A stretch of DNA of 64,000 nt from Asterochloris sp. CNOR1 (Eukaryota > Chlorophyta > Trebouxiophyceae > Trebouxiales > Trebouxiaceae): positions 1,984,001 to 2,048,000 of the forward strand of contig OZ017756.1 in NCBI GenBank assembly GCA_963969365.1. The letters are read 5' to 3'. Shown here in pieces: positions 1 to 12,000 of the stretch (its first letter is position 1; every line of letters starts with the position of its first letter). A program made the translations under genes and the position numbers. The notes under the pieces are model-generated. The model was not told where the DNA came from. It was given only the letters and a program-made list of their open reading frames with translations, and ran no database searches.

Positions 1-3000
1 GAATGCTGCCTGTTTTAGGGTGCCGTGCTGCCAGGCCAGCTGTGGTGTACCTGTGCTGATGGTGCATGCAAGACAGTGGTGCCTCTGCCATCAAGACAGC
101 AATGCAATGCAGCTAAGTGTGTGCATGCATGGAGATGAGAACAACTTTTCTTAGGATGCCTTGAGCTGGCAAGTCAGCCTGGCTGCATAGAGATTAAATC
201 ACGCTAGGAAAAATCAAGCCTGGCTGCGGCCCTCGCCCGCAAAGCAGCCATTAAGCCCTTGAGGCTGTAGAATTGTAATCAAGGGCACTGATGCGACATA
301 TGGAGACTGGAGGGACACATGCTTGGGACTCTGTCTCACCCTGAGGTTGCCAGGGGCACTTGGCTGCTGTGCAATGAGGCCGTTCATGAGGTCAAACAGC
401 TGCATCACGCGCTGGTCAATGCGCAACTCTTCGCCGCCCTTCTGCATAAAGTCGTACTCCCTGCAGTGTACGTGTGATGGCTACTTGAGAGCAGCAGCAA
501 GCAATGTCTTGACGCAGATGGGCTGCCTCTGACACCATAACTGAAGCTGTCATCCTACCTGCAGCGCATTGGGCAAGGCTCCAACCCACTCAAAAGAATG
601 CACCAAATTTTGACAACATCTGTCCCCGCTGTGTATGTGAAATTGATCAGGTAGTAAACCGCAGGCAGCGTGCCACAGCTGCCAGGATTTGAGTCCAGCC
701 GGCTGCTTGCCAGTGCAGCAGACCTCGGTGCTTGCTACACCCTCAGTTGCAATGTATGATCGCCGGAGCAGTCATCATCCACCGTCTGGTGGGCAGCCAG
801 GCAGCCTGCACTTCAACAGCTGTGCTCACTCCCACACCATATTGCTGCGGCGGGAGGTCAAAGAGGCCTGACTCTGGCCACTCCCACCGGCCTTTGTTTC
901 TTTCAAGCCAATGCCCGACTCTGGCTGACACCACCACGGACTGCCTTTCACAGGTGGAAGCCTGGCTCTGTGTGACGCCATGTTGAATTACCTCAACAAG
1001 CAGCATTCATGCCATGACTGCTGAGCACGGCACCAGTGCTGGCGTCTCCCTGCCACGCTCACCAAGTGACCTCCAGGGGAGCGCAAGCACCGCACCTGAA
1101 GTCGCTGCCGTAGATGGTCAGCTTTTTGGGTTTCTGCTTGGAGCTGAACACATGCACAGTCTTGCCGAAGCCCACGATGTGCACTGCTGGCTGCAGTGGA
1201 CGAAAGATGGACTGGATGCTGGGCATGCTGGGCAGCAGCAGGCCATTGCCTGCGCCTGCACACATGGCAGGACTGGAATTATGACCCAAGGGATCTGCAC
1301 AAGGGGCATGGTCTGATCAGTCAATGTTGCAAGAGCTGGGCGGCAGCAGGCCATCGCCTGCCCTGCACCCTGCAAACAAGACAGGGCACTCACTTTGTCA
1401 CCCAGGGTCCATAGCTAAGCATTACCACAGTAGATGTATATAGGGTCAGCTAGAGCTGGGTTCCTGAGTGCACCAGTGCAAATCTGTACTGGCAGCCAAC
1501 CACCTGAGCCGCAGTGCTACATGCCCAAGCAGCACACTTTAGTCAATGGACCAGCCATATGTTGCGGGGACACAAGCCCAAGTTGTGAATTCGGCGTGAT
1601 GAAGGGTTCAACAACTGACTGCATGGAGGGTGACATCTTTGACATGATATGGGCACCCCTACCTGATGGTGCAGTGAAGTTCTCAAACCAGTGGCTCAGG
1701 CGGGACAGGTCCCGCTTGCCCGTCTTGCTCTCTGCAAATTGCCGTATGGGCGCGCTCAGCTTGTCTGCTGCTGCCCTGTACTGACTGCAGACGGTAGAGC
1801 ACTAGGTCAGCTGGAGACGCTTCCCTTGCCACCAGACAGCGCTGGTTGCAGGTGGTACGTCAACCGATCGCCGTGGTGGATCTGGTGTTATCCTGCCCAC
1901 AGCTGGTGCAGGGCAGCAAGCAGGCGAAGGCCATCTGACAGGCCTGGCGGTCTGTTCATCTCAAAACACATACCGCGTCTCCACTCTAACCAAGAATACC
2001 AGTGCTACTGCTACCTATGCTGCCGGTTGCCACGCAGCACCTTATCTCCAGCATCACCGTTTCAGCCATCTGCACAGCCCAACATGCCCATCTCGGGGAA
2101 CAGTGCTCCCCAGCTTGGCCCGTGTCTGTCCAATCGGTGGCTCCAGCAGCGCCATCCTCAAATGTGCAGATCATCAGATGCCCACCTGGCGGTCATACCG
2201 CCCAGCTTGGCACCATCCTTCCCAAACGCCTCCAGCAGCGGCTTCTCAAACTTCTTTGCAAACTGCGAGTTAACAGTTGCACCCTGCTCTGCGGTTGCTG
2301 CAGCAGACGCTGTACGCAACGCCCTGCGGGCTGGGGTACCTCCTGAGGCTGGCTCAGCTGCCTGTGACATGTGCCGTGCAACAAGATCTGGGAACACACA
2401 GTCCCGCCACAGGTCCATTGCTGCCTCCTGCAGTGGCAGGGAAGACAGTCAGCATTGTTTGAATCAGCTGCATTGGCTTTGAGACATGCAAGACATAGGC
2501 ACGTCAGGTCTTGCCACAGGAGAGCAACATTCTGTATGCGCATGTGGCTGCAGGGCAGAAGGATGGGCCCTAGGGGGCCCAGGAGGGCAACACTGGCAAC
2601 ACGTGGCAAGGCTCTGCATGTCATGCAGGCTGAGCTCCTTCACAGCCATCTGCCAGCCCCCCTGCCCGTTTGCCCTTGCTGACAAGCTGCTGCAACTGGG
2701 CAGGCTAGACGCTGCTAGCGCTTCACAAATGCACCCCAACACTGTCCCACAGCTGGTTCCTGTACAGCATGCTGTGCCAGGCTGCCCTCACGCCCCACCT
2801 TCCTGCCCTTGCCGACCAGCTGCTGCAGCTGGGCATGCCAGGCCTCCCACCGCTGCGAGGGGTAGGTCACATCGTTCATTGCTTGCATGAACTCTGCAAG
2901 CTGCTCATTGTGCAGCAAGGGCGCCAGGGAGGCAGCCAGCTGCGTGCCCCGCTGGCTGTAGTGCTGGCTGCTCAGCCTGAAGGGGAAGAAGAGCTGCTGC

Positions 3001-6000
3001 TGGTAGTCACGGGCCAGCACCTGCAGGGCGCCGGGGCAAAGCTCCAAGCAAATCAACAGGCTGCTGCAGACTGATGTGTTGGTTGCTGCTCAGCCTTTGT
3101 CATCGCTGGGCAGGTAACAGATCAGAGACATGTGCTTGCCAACCATGCATGCCTTCTGGGTGTGCAGGCGCAGTGCGACGAGACAGCGGCTGCTGCCAGC
3201 CAAGTGCAAACGGAAGGGAGCCAGACTTTGTGTAGAGGTTTCCCTCCACGAGCAGCCAGCTTCGATCTTTGGCAAGATATGCCTGGATACAGTGTCAGGT
3301 CTGCTAACTTTGAGAGGAAACAGCAGAGCTGGCATGATGTGCAGGACCTCAGCTGCGGCACAGCTTACCATGAGGGCAGGCAGCAGAACCTCGCCACCAT
3401 CTGCATCCAGCAGGGTGAGCATCTGAGCTGCCCAGGGAAGCATGAACCGCAGCGGGACGCCCTCCCAACCTCTGGCAAAGGCTGTCCTCGCAGGCTTCGC
3501 TGCATACCCTGATCCTGTGAGCACTGTCAGGATCCTGGGGACCAGCAGGGCTGCCTCAGCACCTGCATGGCAAGGAAGACAATGGGTTGAGGTCAAGTTA
3601 CATTGCACTGCAGGATCCTCTTTCTGCAAGCAGCCCGTTGCCTTGGACAGACTGGCCACAGCAGAGCAGTGAGTTGTGTGCACTGCACATCAGCATGTTG
3701 TGTGCTGAGGGCACACGAGTTGGCAGGCAATGACACACGCCTGTGAATGTGCTTGACTCCAGTGACCCAGCTTGCCTGCGTGTCCACCCAGGTGCATGGC
3801 TCTCAGAAGGTTGGCAACCAGCAGCGCGGCCAAGCCCCCCTGCTGCTGCAGGTCTGTGTGCAGGCCTGGGCTGATCTGCTGCCTGCTGGAGGCATCAGAA
3901 GCCTCATCCTGCATATGTCAAGCTCCGCTAAGAGCATTCTGTGCTGTGCAGCCCACTCAGACATACTTTGCATGCAGCGAAGGCTTCTGGAATGAGACAG
4001 TGTCAGCAGCAGGAGCCACCTGTCCAGGGGCTCTACAGTCGCATTGTCATGGTGCAAGAAGCGACACCGTGAAGTGCACCACAGCTGGCATCATGCCGTC
4101 TCATGCGACAAAGCTGACACCAGGCAACATATGTGCCACATCTGGCGCCATGCAATGCATACCAGAACTGACCTGCATAAGGTCGCTGCACAGCCCTGCC
4201 AGCTGCTTGCAACCCTCAGCAATGGCAGCAGCTGCTGCTGAAGGCCCAGTGTCTTGATCTGTCTCCTGCTTGACAACCTGCTGCAGGCTCCTGAAGGCCT
4301 CAGTCAGGTGCCCTGATGCCTGCTGGCGGTCATGCTGCTGGCGGCTGAGGGTACGATTGGCCTGAGCCTTCAGCAGCAGCAGATGGGGCTCCCTGCTGCT
4401 GCTGAAGACGCTGTCAGCAGCAAGGGTTTCCAGCTTGCCACAAAGCTCGTCTGAGGGCTGCTCCTCTGCCTGCACATATCAGCTGGGGGAGTTGCCTTTA
4501 CCTGTGATGAGGGACAGAATCTAGCTGCTTCAAGCTGAAGCAACGGCATTGCCCCCGCAAGAAGGAATCAGCACGCTGCTTAGTCAGAAGCTGGATGAAG
4601 CAAACGACCTGCATGCTGCACTGTGTGACTTCAAGCGCCCCACTGAAGCGTATTGAAGGCGCCCAAGTTACCTGAGACAGCATTACCCTCAGTCTGGCCT
4701 GCTTATTGACTTCAGAATGCTGTCCAGCCAGAGCCTGGTGCTCATCCAGCAGCTTGGCAGAAGGGTCCAAGAAGCCTTGCTGCCTGAGGACGGCTGAACA
4801 CTCCAGCAGCAGGCTGCCAGACATTGCCTGCAGGGAGGATTATTGCAATCGCGTCTCAAATGGACATCAAAGGGAGGAGCTGGCTGTAATGTGGTGGGCC
4901 ATCGTTGGCCAGCTGTAATGGCAAACAGGAGGCAGTGCTGCTCAAGGCGGTGGTGTTGCCGTGCAGGTAAAGAACATGTCTTGCAGCTGAGTCATGCAGA
5001 CAAGCAGCACTGCTGCTCAGCAAGGCTGATGCCGCAGGCAGGCTGCTCATCACTAAAGGCAAGCAAGGCTGCTCAGGGAACAGGACTGCAGGTGCACAAG
5101 TGGCAGCGGCTCAAGTCCAGAAAGTCCATTTTACCACAAAGGCTTGTCGGTCTGCCTTGCCCCGCCATTCTGCAGCCAAAGAGTCCAGCAGCAGGCGCCG
5201 GGAGTGGAGCACTGCGAGAGTGACCTCTGCGCTTAGCTGCTGCAGCGACGGCCACCTGCCAGCCCAGGTGCTGCAAAGCTGCTGCAGCTGTGTCATGCCT
5301 GTCTGGCCCTGGGGCAGCTGCTTTAGCAGGATGAGAACTTCCTGCAAGCACGTCGTAAGTTGCGCTTGATCAACCAACAGATGCAGCTGCTTGAGCAGAC
5401 CGAGAAGCTCCTGCACATCTCGTGGCACCATTCATCAAAGCTGTATGCTGCAAGCAGCTGCCTTATTTCGCCCAGGACTCCCTGTTCCAGTACAGATGAG
5501 TGGTTACATGCAACAGAGCCGTCACGCTTCACAACTAGATTGCTGATGCTGCACATGATTGCTGAAGGTCGGTGGCACTGTTGTGAGTGAGCGCGCTGAC
5601 ATCGCACGGAGGAAGCATGAAGGCAGGGATCCAGGGGGCTTCCTTTCCAAGGCAGACCTTCAGCTGTAGTCTACCTGAATCTCGGCCAGGGGCTGCAGGG
5701 ATGCCACAGCATCGTGCCGGCTGGCGTGGCTGAGGGGGTGCAGGCCGGACCACTTCTGCGTAAAGTGCATCCAGGCAGTGCCCAGAAGCGCCTGGCACCT
5801 GCACAACAGGCAGCAGCCCCCATGCGAAGCAACATGCCACATGCAACACGAAGTGGACACAAAATGGACCACTGCGCCGCCAAGAGATGCCAGTTGCGTA
5901 TGGCTGGTTTTAACGGTCCATATACATGCTTGCCTCGACAACAACTAGGAGCACCTGGCCAGGAGGTGCATGGGGGGCCTTCAGCACGGTCAATTGCCTG

Positions 6001-9000
6001 CATGACGCGGCGATATAACGCGTTCATCCTCACCGCTCCCACTGCCTGACGTTAGCAGCCTGCAGGGCCAGCTCAACTGGAGCAGCGCTCTCCAGTACAG
6101 CCATCCTCTCCTGGTCTGCCTCAAAGTGCTTCACGAGACTTCCTGCTCGCGGACGGGCCTCTGCCTCGCTCCCAAAAAGGCAGGTCCGCAGAAACGGCCT
6201 GGCACGCAGCGAGTAGCTATAGGGGGAAGAGCAAACAGCTGCATCTGGTATCGCAGAGCTGAATCCCTCACTTCTCTCAGGTGACCACGAGCACCCCACA
6301 GACTTACGATACGTGAGTGTTGGTGCCATTCGGGTCTGACCAAAGTGCAGTATAAGACGCTACAGCTGCGGAGCTTTGGTGCCTTATGCACAGACTCACC
6401 TAATAAGGGCAGGACCGTCTGCCAAGTCAGTCTTGTTGAAGAGCCAGGAGTGGTCAAAGCTCTCCTCTTCCTGCCCCTCAGGTGTGACCTCCAGCTGGAT
6501 GTCCTGGTTCAACTCAGCCCACTCGCCCAGGCATTGTAAGCATCTGCAAGAACACTCTGATGCTCTCAGACCGTCTCATTTTGCTCCGCAAGCACCTGCT
6601 AGGACCACCTTGGTCAACTTGTTCCACCTTTCATGTGATGAAATCCACTGCAGAGGCATGAGCTTGGGAGTGTGTTCATTGCCGTCCCATGTGTTGATGC
6701 TCTTAAACCCTCTGAGAAGCACAGGCAAAGAGGCAAGCGTCTTTGGAGGGGCTGCCGTCAGAGGACTCTAAAGTCGCAAGCCATTTGTAGGGCACAGCAT
6801 CTGCCACTCACTTCTTCTGCTCAGCCGCCCAGAGGTCCAGCTCAGCACTGGTTGGCTGCTGGCCAAGGAAGAGCTCTCTTGCCCAGACCTCCCATTGCTG
6901 CCTCTCCTCCTGCAGTAATTGCTTACTGTCCCCATCAATACCACCCCACCTGCCCTCTGGGTGTGCCGATGCGCAGCCAGGAATGCAGTTATTGACAGTT
7001 AGCAACGCCATCGCACCATCAGGGGCCTGAGCGCCATGTCATGCCACTCTGTTGGCAGCTCACCAGGAAGCAACATGTATGCGGCAATCAAAAGGGCTTT
7101 CAAGGCCGCCCTTTTTATATCAGCCGCCAGGCTCTGCCCAGAGGCAGCCGTCTCACCTCCGTCTTTGCATCTTCTAGGTACCTGACCATGCGCATGGTGC
7201 CGTAGAGGTGATTAGCCTCACCCACATGGCGTTTGGTCATGGCCTCCATGGCAAGCTTGGTGCCAGGACACCTGCACATGCAGCAAAACAGCAGGTGTCA
7301 ATTGGTATATCCGCCAGTTGTTGCAGGGTTTGACAAATTCACATAGGCAGGGTTTATAGGGGCCTCCTCCCAGGTATTTGCAACCCTTATGTTGTCTGTG
7401 GAGCTATGCGCGGCGGCCTGCTCTGCAGCATTTGACAAGTTGATGTAGGCAGAGTAAAGAAGGGCCTCCTCCCAAGCATTTGCTGTGCTTTATTCCATGT
7501 GCAGCTATGCCCAGCGGCCTGCTGTGACAGCATGAGTGACGCTTGCCAGACCACATGAACAGACCTAGATTGTAGAGTTATTGTGCACAGGGGCCCGACC
7601 TGACGACATGGGCAGAGCAGATGTGGTGCAGCATGTCATCCTGCCCCAGCTGGGCATACAGCTCAGCCAGCGCGCTCCAGTCTGCGGGCTCCCCTGCAGC
7701 GTGGCTGCCGGCTGCCCTCGTGCTGGCGTCTGCGAAGCCCTTGCGTCTCTTGGCGCTGGGCTGCTGTGCAGCAGAGTCGCCAAACAGCAGCTGCTCCTCA
7801 ATCTGCTGGCAAGGATAACAAGTGCCAAGCAGGTGCATTACGCTCAGCAGGCATGCACGGTCAAGTGCCTGAGCAAACTATCACTCATCATCTGCAGGTG
7901 GGCAGTGTTGCTTAAGGCTGGAAAAACCTCTGTTGCTGCAACTGCACGACATAGCCAAGGTTGGCTCCCACCAGTCTGCTACTGCCAACCACTTTCTGCA
8001 AACCCTGAAACCATGTGCGTTCCTGCTTGCCTGCAGAGCGCCTGCCTGTAGCCTGCCAGCAGCCACTGCAGCATCTGCAGCAAGCCGCGCAGGCACTGCA
8101 AAGCCGCGGTCTGCCAGTGCAAAGCTCTGCAGGCAGGCCACAAAGCTGACATGCTTGGGGCCCCGTGAGAATGCCTCTGTCAGGGCGCCAGTCAGACAGG
8201 CCTTGGCCTGCTGCGTGTCCCTGCTGGCCGCTGCCAGCTTGAGTGAGGCCTGCCACAGAGCTGCCATCACCAGCTGCCCCGACATGATGTCCCTGGCTGC
8301 CAGCACACCTGTGGCAGCACAGGCAGCCATCAACGCGAGCTAGATGGGGCAACTTGCTGTCCCAGGGTGCAGTCAAGCCCATGTTGGGACATGAGCGGCT
8401 TTGCACCATCAGGCGTGAGGTCCCTAAGTCTCCACCATGCAACAATGCAATGCACCAGATGCAAGTGGTTGCAATGTGCAGCTGTATCCATGATCCTGGA
8501 GGCAGAGGCACAGATGCAGCTGGCGATCATGTCACAGGCAGTGATGACTCACCCAGAGGCGCCAGGAAGGAGGCAGGCGTGACCTGAGCAATATCAGGGA
8601 GCTCCCCAACTCTGTACTTGCGCAGGAGAGTGACCTTGCGCTCACGGGCTGCAGCAGAGGCTGCAGCCTGAGCCCGCCGGCGCTGCACCCGCCCCAGGAA
8701 GGCGGCGCGGCCCCTATGAAACACCTTAGAGAGGTGAACAGCTTGCCAATGGCAGCCTTCAAACGATCCCTTGTAGCGCGCGGCTGTGCACTCCAGCCCT
8801 AGAGTGGCATCGAAGGGTACCAGAGGCTGAGCACAGGCATGGGCCGTGGCACCACCTGCCTAGCACGCAGAAGCAGCACAACAGCGGGCAGCAAGCGCTC
8901 CCTGACTCAGACTGAGCTAAGACAGAAGAGCATTTACTTTGGGGGCCACCACAGGCCACTTGGCACAGCCTGGGACAGACCTGGGTACCAGCGCAGCCAG

Positions 9001-12000
9001 TCTCAGGCCGACACATTTACTGCTGCTCAATTTCCAGCTGAGGTCAGGCAGACATGTGCTCACTTCATGGGCCGCCGCAAGACTTGCGCTGTCCCCGTGT
9101 ATGTGCTCTGGGTGCTGCCGCCACCAAGGTTGCTGCTGCCTGCTGCAGACAGAGTAGCCATGTCCTCCATGGGCACATCCAAGGCCAGGGAGAAGGACTG
9201 GGACAGAGTGCCCTGCTGGGTGGCTGCCACCATGCCCACTGGCTTCTGCATGAGCAGGGGATGCAGTCAAATTCAAGCACAGCAAAGCAGAAGGACCCAG
9301 CCTTGCTGCGTGGCTGCCACCAAGTTACGTCAGCAATGTGACAGCACAAGGGAGTGGGCCATTGCCAATTGTGAGCCCTGCTGGGTGGCCGCCACCATGT
9401 TGCCTCTGCAAAGGGACACCGCAGGGGAGTGGGCCATGCTGAGGAGTGCAGCTGTTGGAAGCGCACAGCTAACAGGCCACAGCTTGCCCAGCAGATCAGC
9501 TGTGTTGCTCTCCACCGAGCTGCAGCATCAGATGCGCGCTGAGGCTGAGCTCACACCTGAGTGTACTGGGTACCACCGGCAGTGGCCGCAACAGTGGCCC
9601 CTGGCATGCCCTTGGTGGGGCTGCGGAATTGGGACTGTGACGCAAACATGGTGCCAGCAGTCAGAGTGGATCTGCCCAGCGTGTCAACTGCATAGTCTGT
9701 AAAGACACAGTCCCCCAACTCCCTGCAGCCAACATCTAATCAAATCATTACTGTTATCAAAGTAAAGTCTGGCACGCAGAGGGCACCCTTGTTTGCAGGC
9801 AGGTCTGTATGTTTGAGGCTGGGGTGATAAATACTGCTAGTCAGCCTATGGAAAGCAGTCGTGCTCACTGAGATCTATTGCACTACATGGTCCCCAGGGA
9901 GGTGCTGTGTCAGGTGTCCAGCATCTCAGAAGCAGGCTCACAGAACACGACGAGTGCTCAGCAGCAGGCAGTTGTGCACAAGCACCTAGGTCTGGAGTGC
10001 TGCACTTCCCGCAGACACACGTTGGACAACAACGCATCAGCACAGATACGACTCACTGGTCGAAGACCTTTTTGTCATAACCTGAGATAGCCTGCGGCAG
10101 TTGTAGCACTGTTGCCACTGCGCTAGCAGCCCAGGTGGCCTCCAGCTTCTGAGTCTGCACTGAAAAGAAGAGCCTACTACTTTGATGATGTGCTGAATGC
10201 ATTGAAGCAAGCAGCGTCGAGAGGGTTTAGCTTGGAGGCAGCCTGCAGAAAGAGCAGTGGTTGGCACAGCAGGCAGGTGGGTCCCGCGTAGAACTGACAC
10301 AAGGAGGGCACACAAGCCAGCCCAGCTGCTGCAGCCAGAGGGCATGTCCATACGTCCACCCAGAGCATCAGGAAAGCAATCTTGTCAGCCGAGGAGACAT
10401 GCCACACAGCCCCACCAGGGTCCCTGGTGTCTGCAGCGGCTCCTGCAGGACAGCCTGCAGCCTCTGAGGCAGCCTCTGAGGCAGCTCAGAGTGCCAAAAC
10501 TGCAGAGCCTCCCGCCGCAGCTCAGGGTCGGGGTCTGCCAGGAGGGCGAACAGGGGTGGCCGCAGCAGGCCATGCAGGGCTGGGCGCACAGGCCACGCGC
10601 TCCGCAGCAGCTCGAGGAAACGGGCGCGACACTCCCGGCTGCTGTGGGCGGTAAAGATGGGGATCATGGTCCGAATCAGGTCCCCTGCAGGTGACCAAGC
10701 ATGTGTCATGGCCTGGACGCTGCTTGGTGAATGCTGGACCATGCCTGCAGCACGTGCCCTTCAGAAGCGACTGTTTCAGCAGTGCTGTTATAACGCTGCA
10801 GAATGCAGTGTCGTGTGGCTGGATACAGCTACCGCTCAAGAGTGGTCAGCAACTTGTATCCTCCAAGCAGCAGCAGCTGCAGTGCTGGCCCCACGCAGCA
10901 CTTTGCAACAGCCGATCTGCCTGCAGCTCTTGCAACAGGTTTGCTGCCACAGCCCACCTGCTCGCTGATCAGGCTCCTGCCGCAGCAGCACTGCCAGGAG
11001 TTTCAGGGTGCTGCTCTGCACCGCCACATTGTACGAGGTCAGCAGCCCGGGCAACAGGGGCTGCAGCTCCACTGCAAGGTCTGGCAGGTGCTCCGCTCGC
11101 CCGGCCAGCAGGTCCACAGCTGTGGCTTGCAGCTGGCCTGAGTGCCTCAAGGCTGTGCGCAGGAAGACCTGCAGCTTGTCCACTATGGGCTTGTAGTACT
11201 GCGAGATGCCATCTGCTCCTGTCAGGAACCTGCAAAGCAATTGAATTGTCCCCTCTGAACTTGTGGCATTGCGGCAAAATGTCTGCTGCAGTCAGCAAAT
11301 CATTCTGCAGGCAGTTGACAGTGGCCACTGCAGGCTTGGGACTGATCGGGGAACAGCAAGGTCGCAGCTGCCATATGCGGGTAATTCTGGAAAGAGTCAA
11401 TTGCAACCTGAGCTCTTAGTCTAAGCGCTGTGCTCAAGCCAGGCTCATGAACTACCAAAAGCTATCTGCAGGGCCAGTCAGCAGGCTGTGACAATGCTTC
11501 GATGGCCGAGATGCGATAGCATGCACAGTAGCAGAGAGGAAGCGGCCTCTGACATGTTGCTTCTTGCTTTGACCCAAGCATGTCTTGGTTGCCCATGCAA
11601 TATCCTCTGCGACATCATCAAGCCATAGATGCGCATCCCACCTGTCGACTCGTGACGAACCTGCTCTGCGCAACACCACAAAGCTTGCAAGATTGTCCAC
11701 AGCCTGCAACAGAGCAACCACATCTGTTATCATCCCCTATGATATGCTGGGCAGGGGGCTGCCTGGCTGGCAGACAAGAAGCGGCAGCATATGCTAGAAG
11801 CTATGTTATCGCAGTGCAATTGCAGTTGGCATGCAGCTGCTGTCACGGTCTTTAGATTGCCTTATATCCAAGGCCTACCAGACGCTGCTGTGTCAGCATA
11901 AGGCTGGTGACAGGCAATGAGACGCCTGGAATTTATTGCTGTGTCCAACTGCAGCTGACCAGCCTATGCAGACTAGCTCTATGAGGCACCTCTTGCGATT

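Noticed and set aside
1691-2482. Plus-strand open frame of 263 codons
   Set aside because: Antisense to DNA-PKcs exons 2186-2427 and 1663-1731, which match the FAT-kinase junction. No homology seen in the plus frame.
8839-9702. Plus-strand open frame of 287 codons
   Set aside because: It lies antisense to the DNA-PKcs SQ/TQ exons and crosses their introns. Its protein is a low-complexity Cys/Gln/Trp mix with no family pattern, typical of GC-rich shadow frames.
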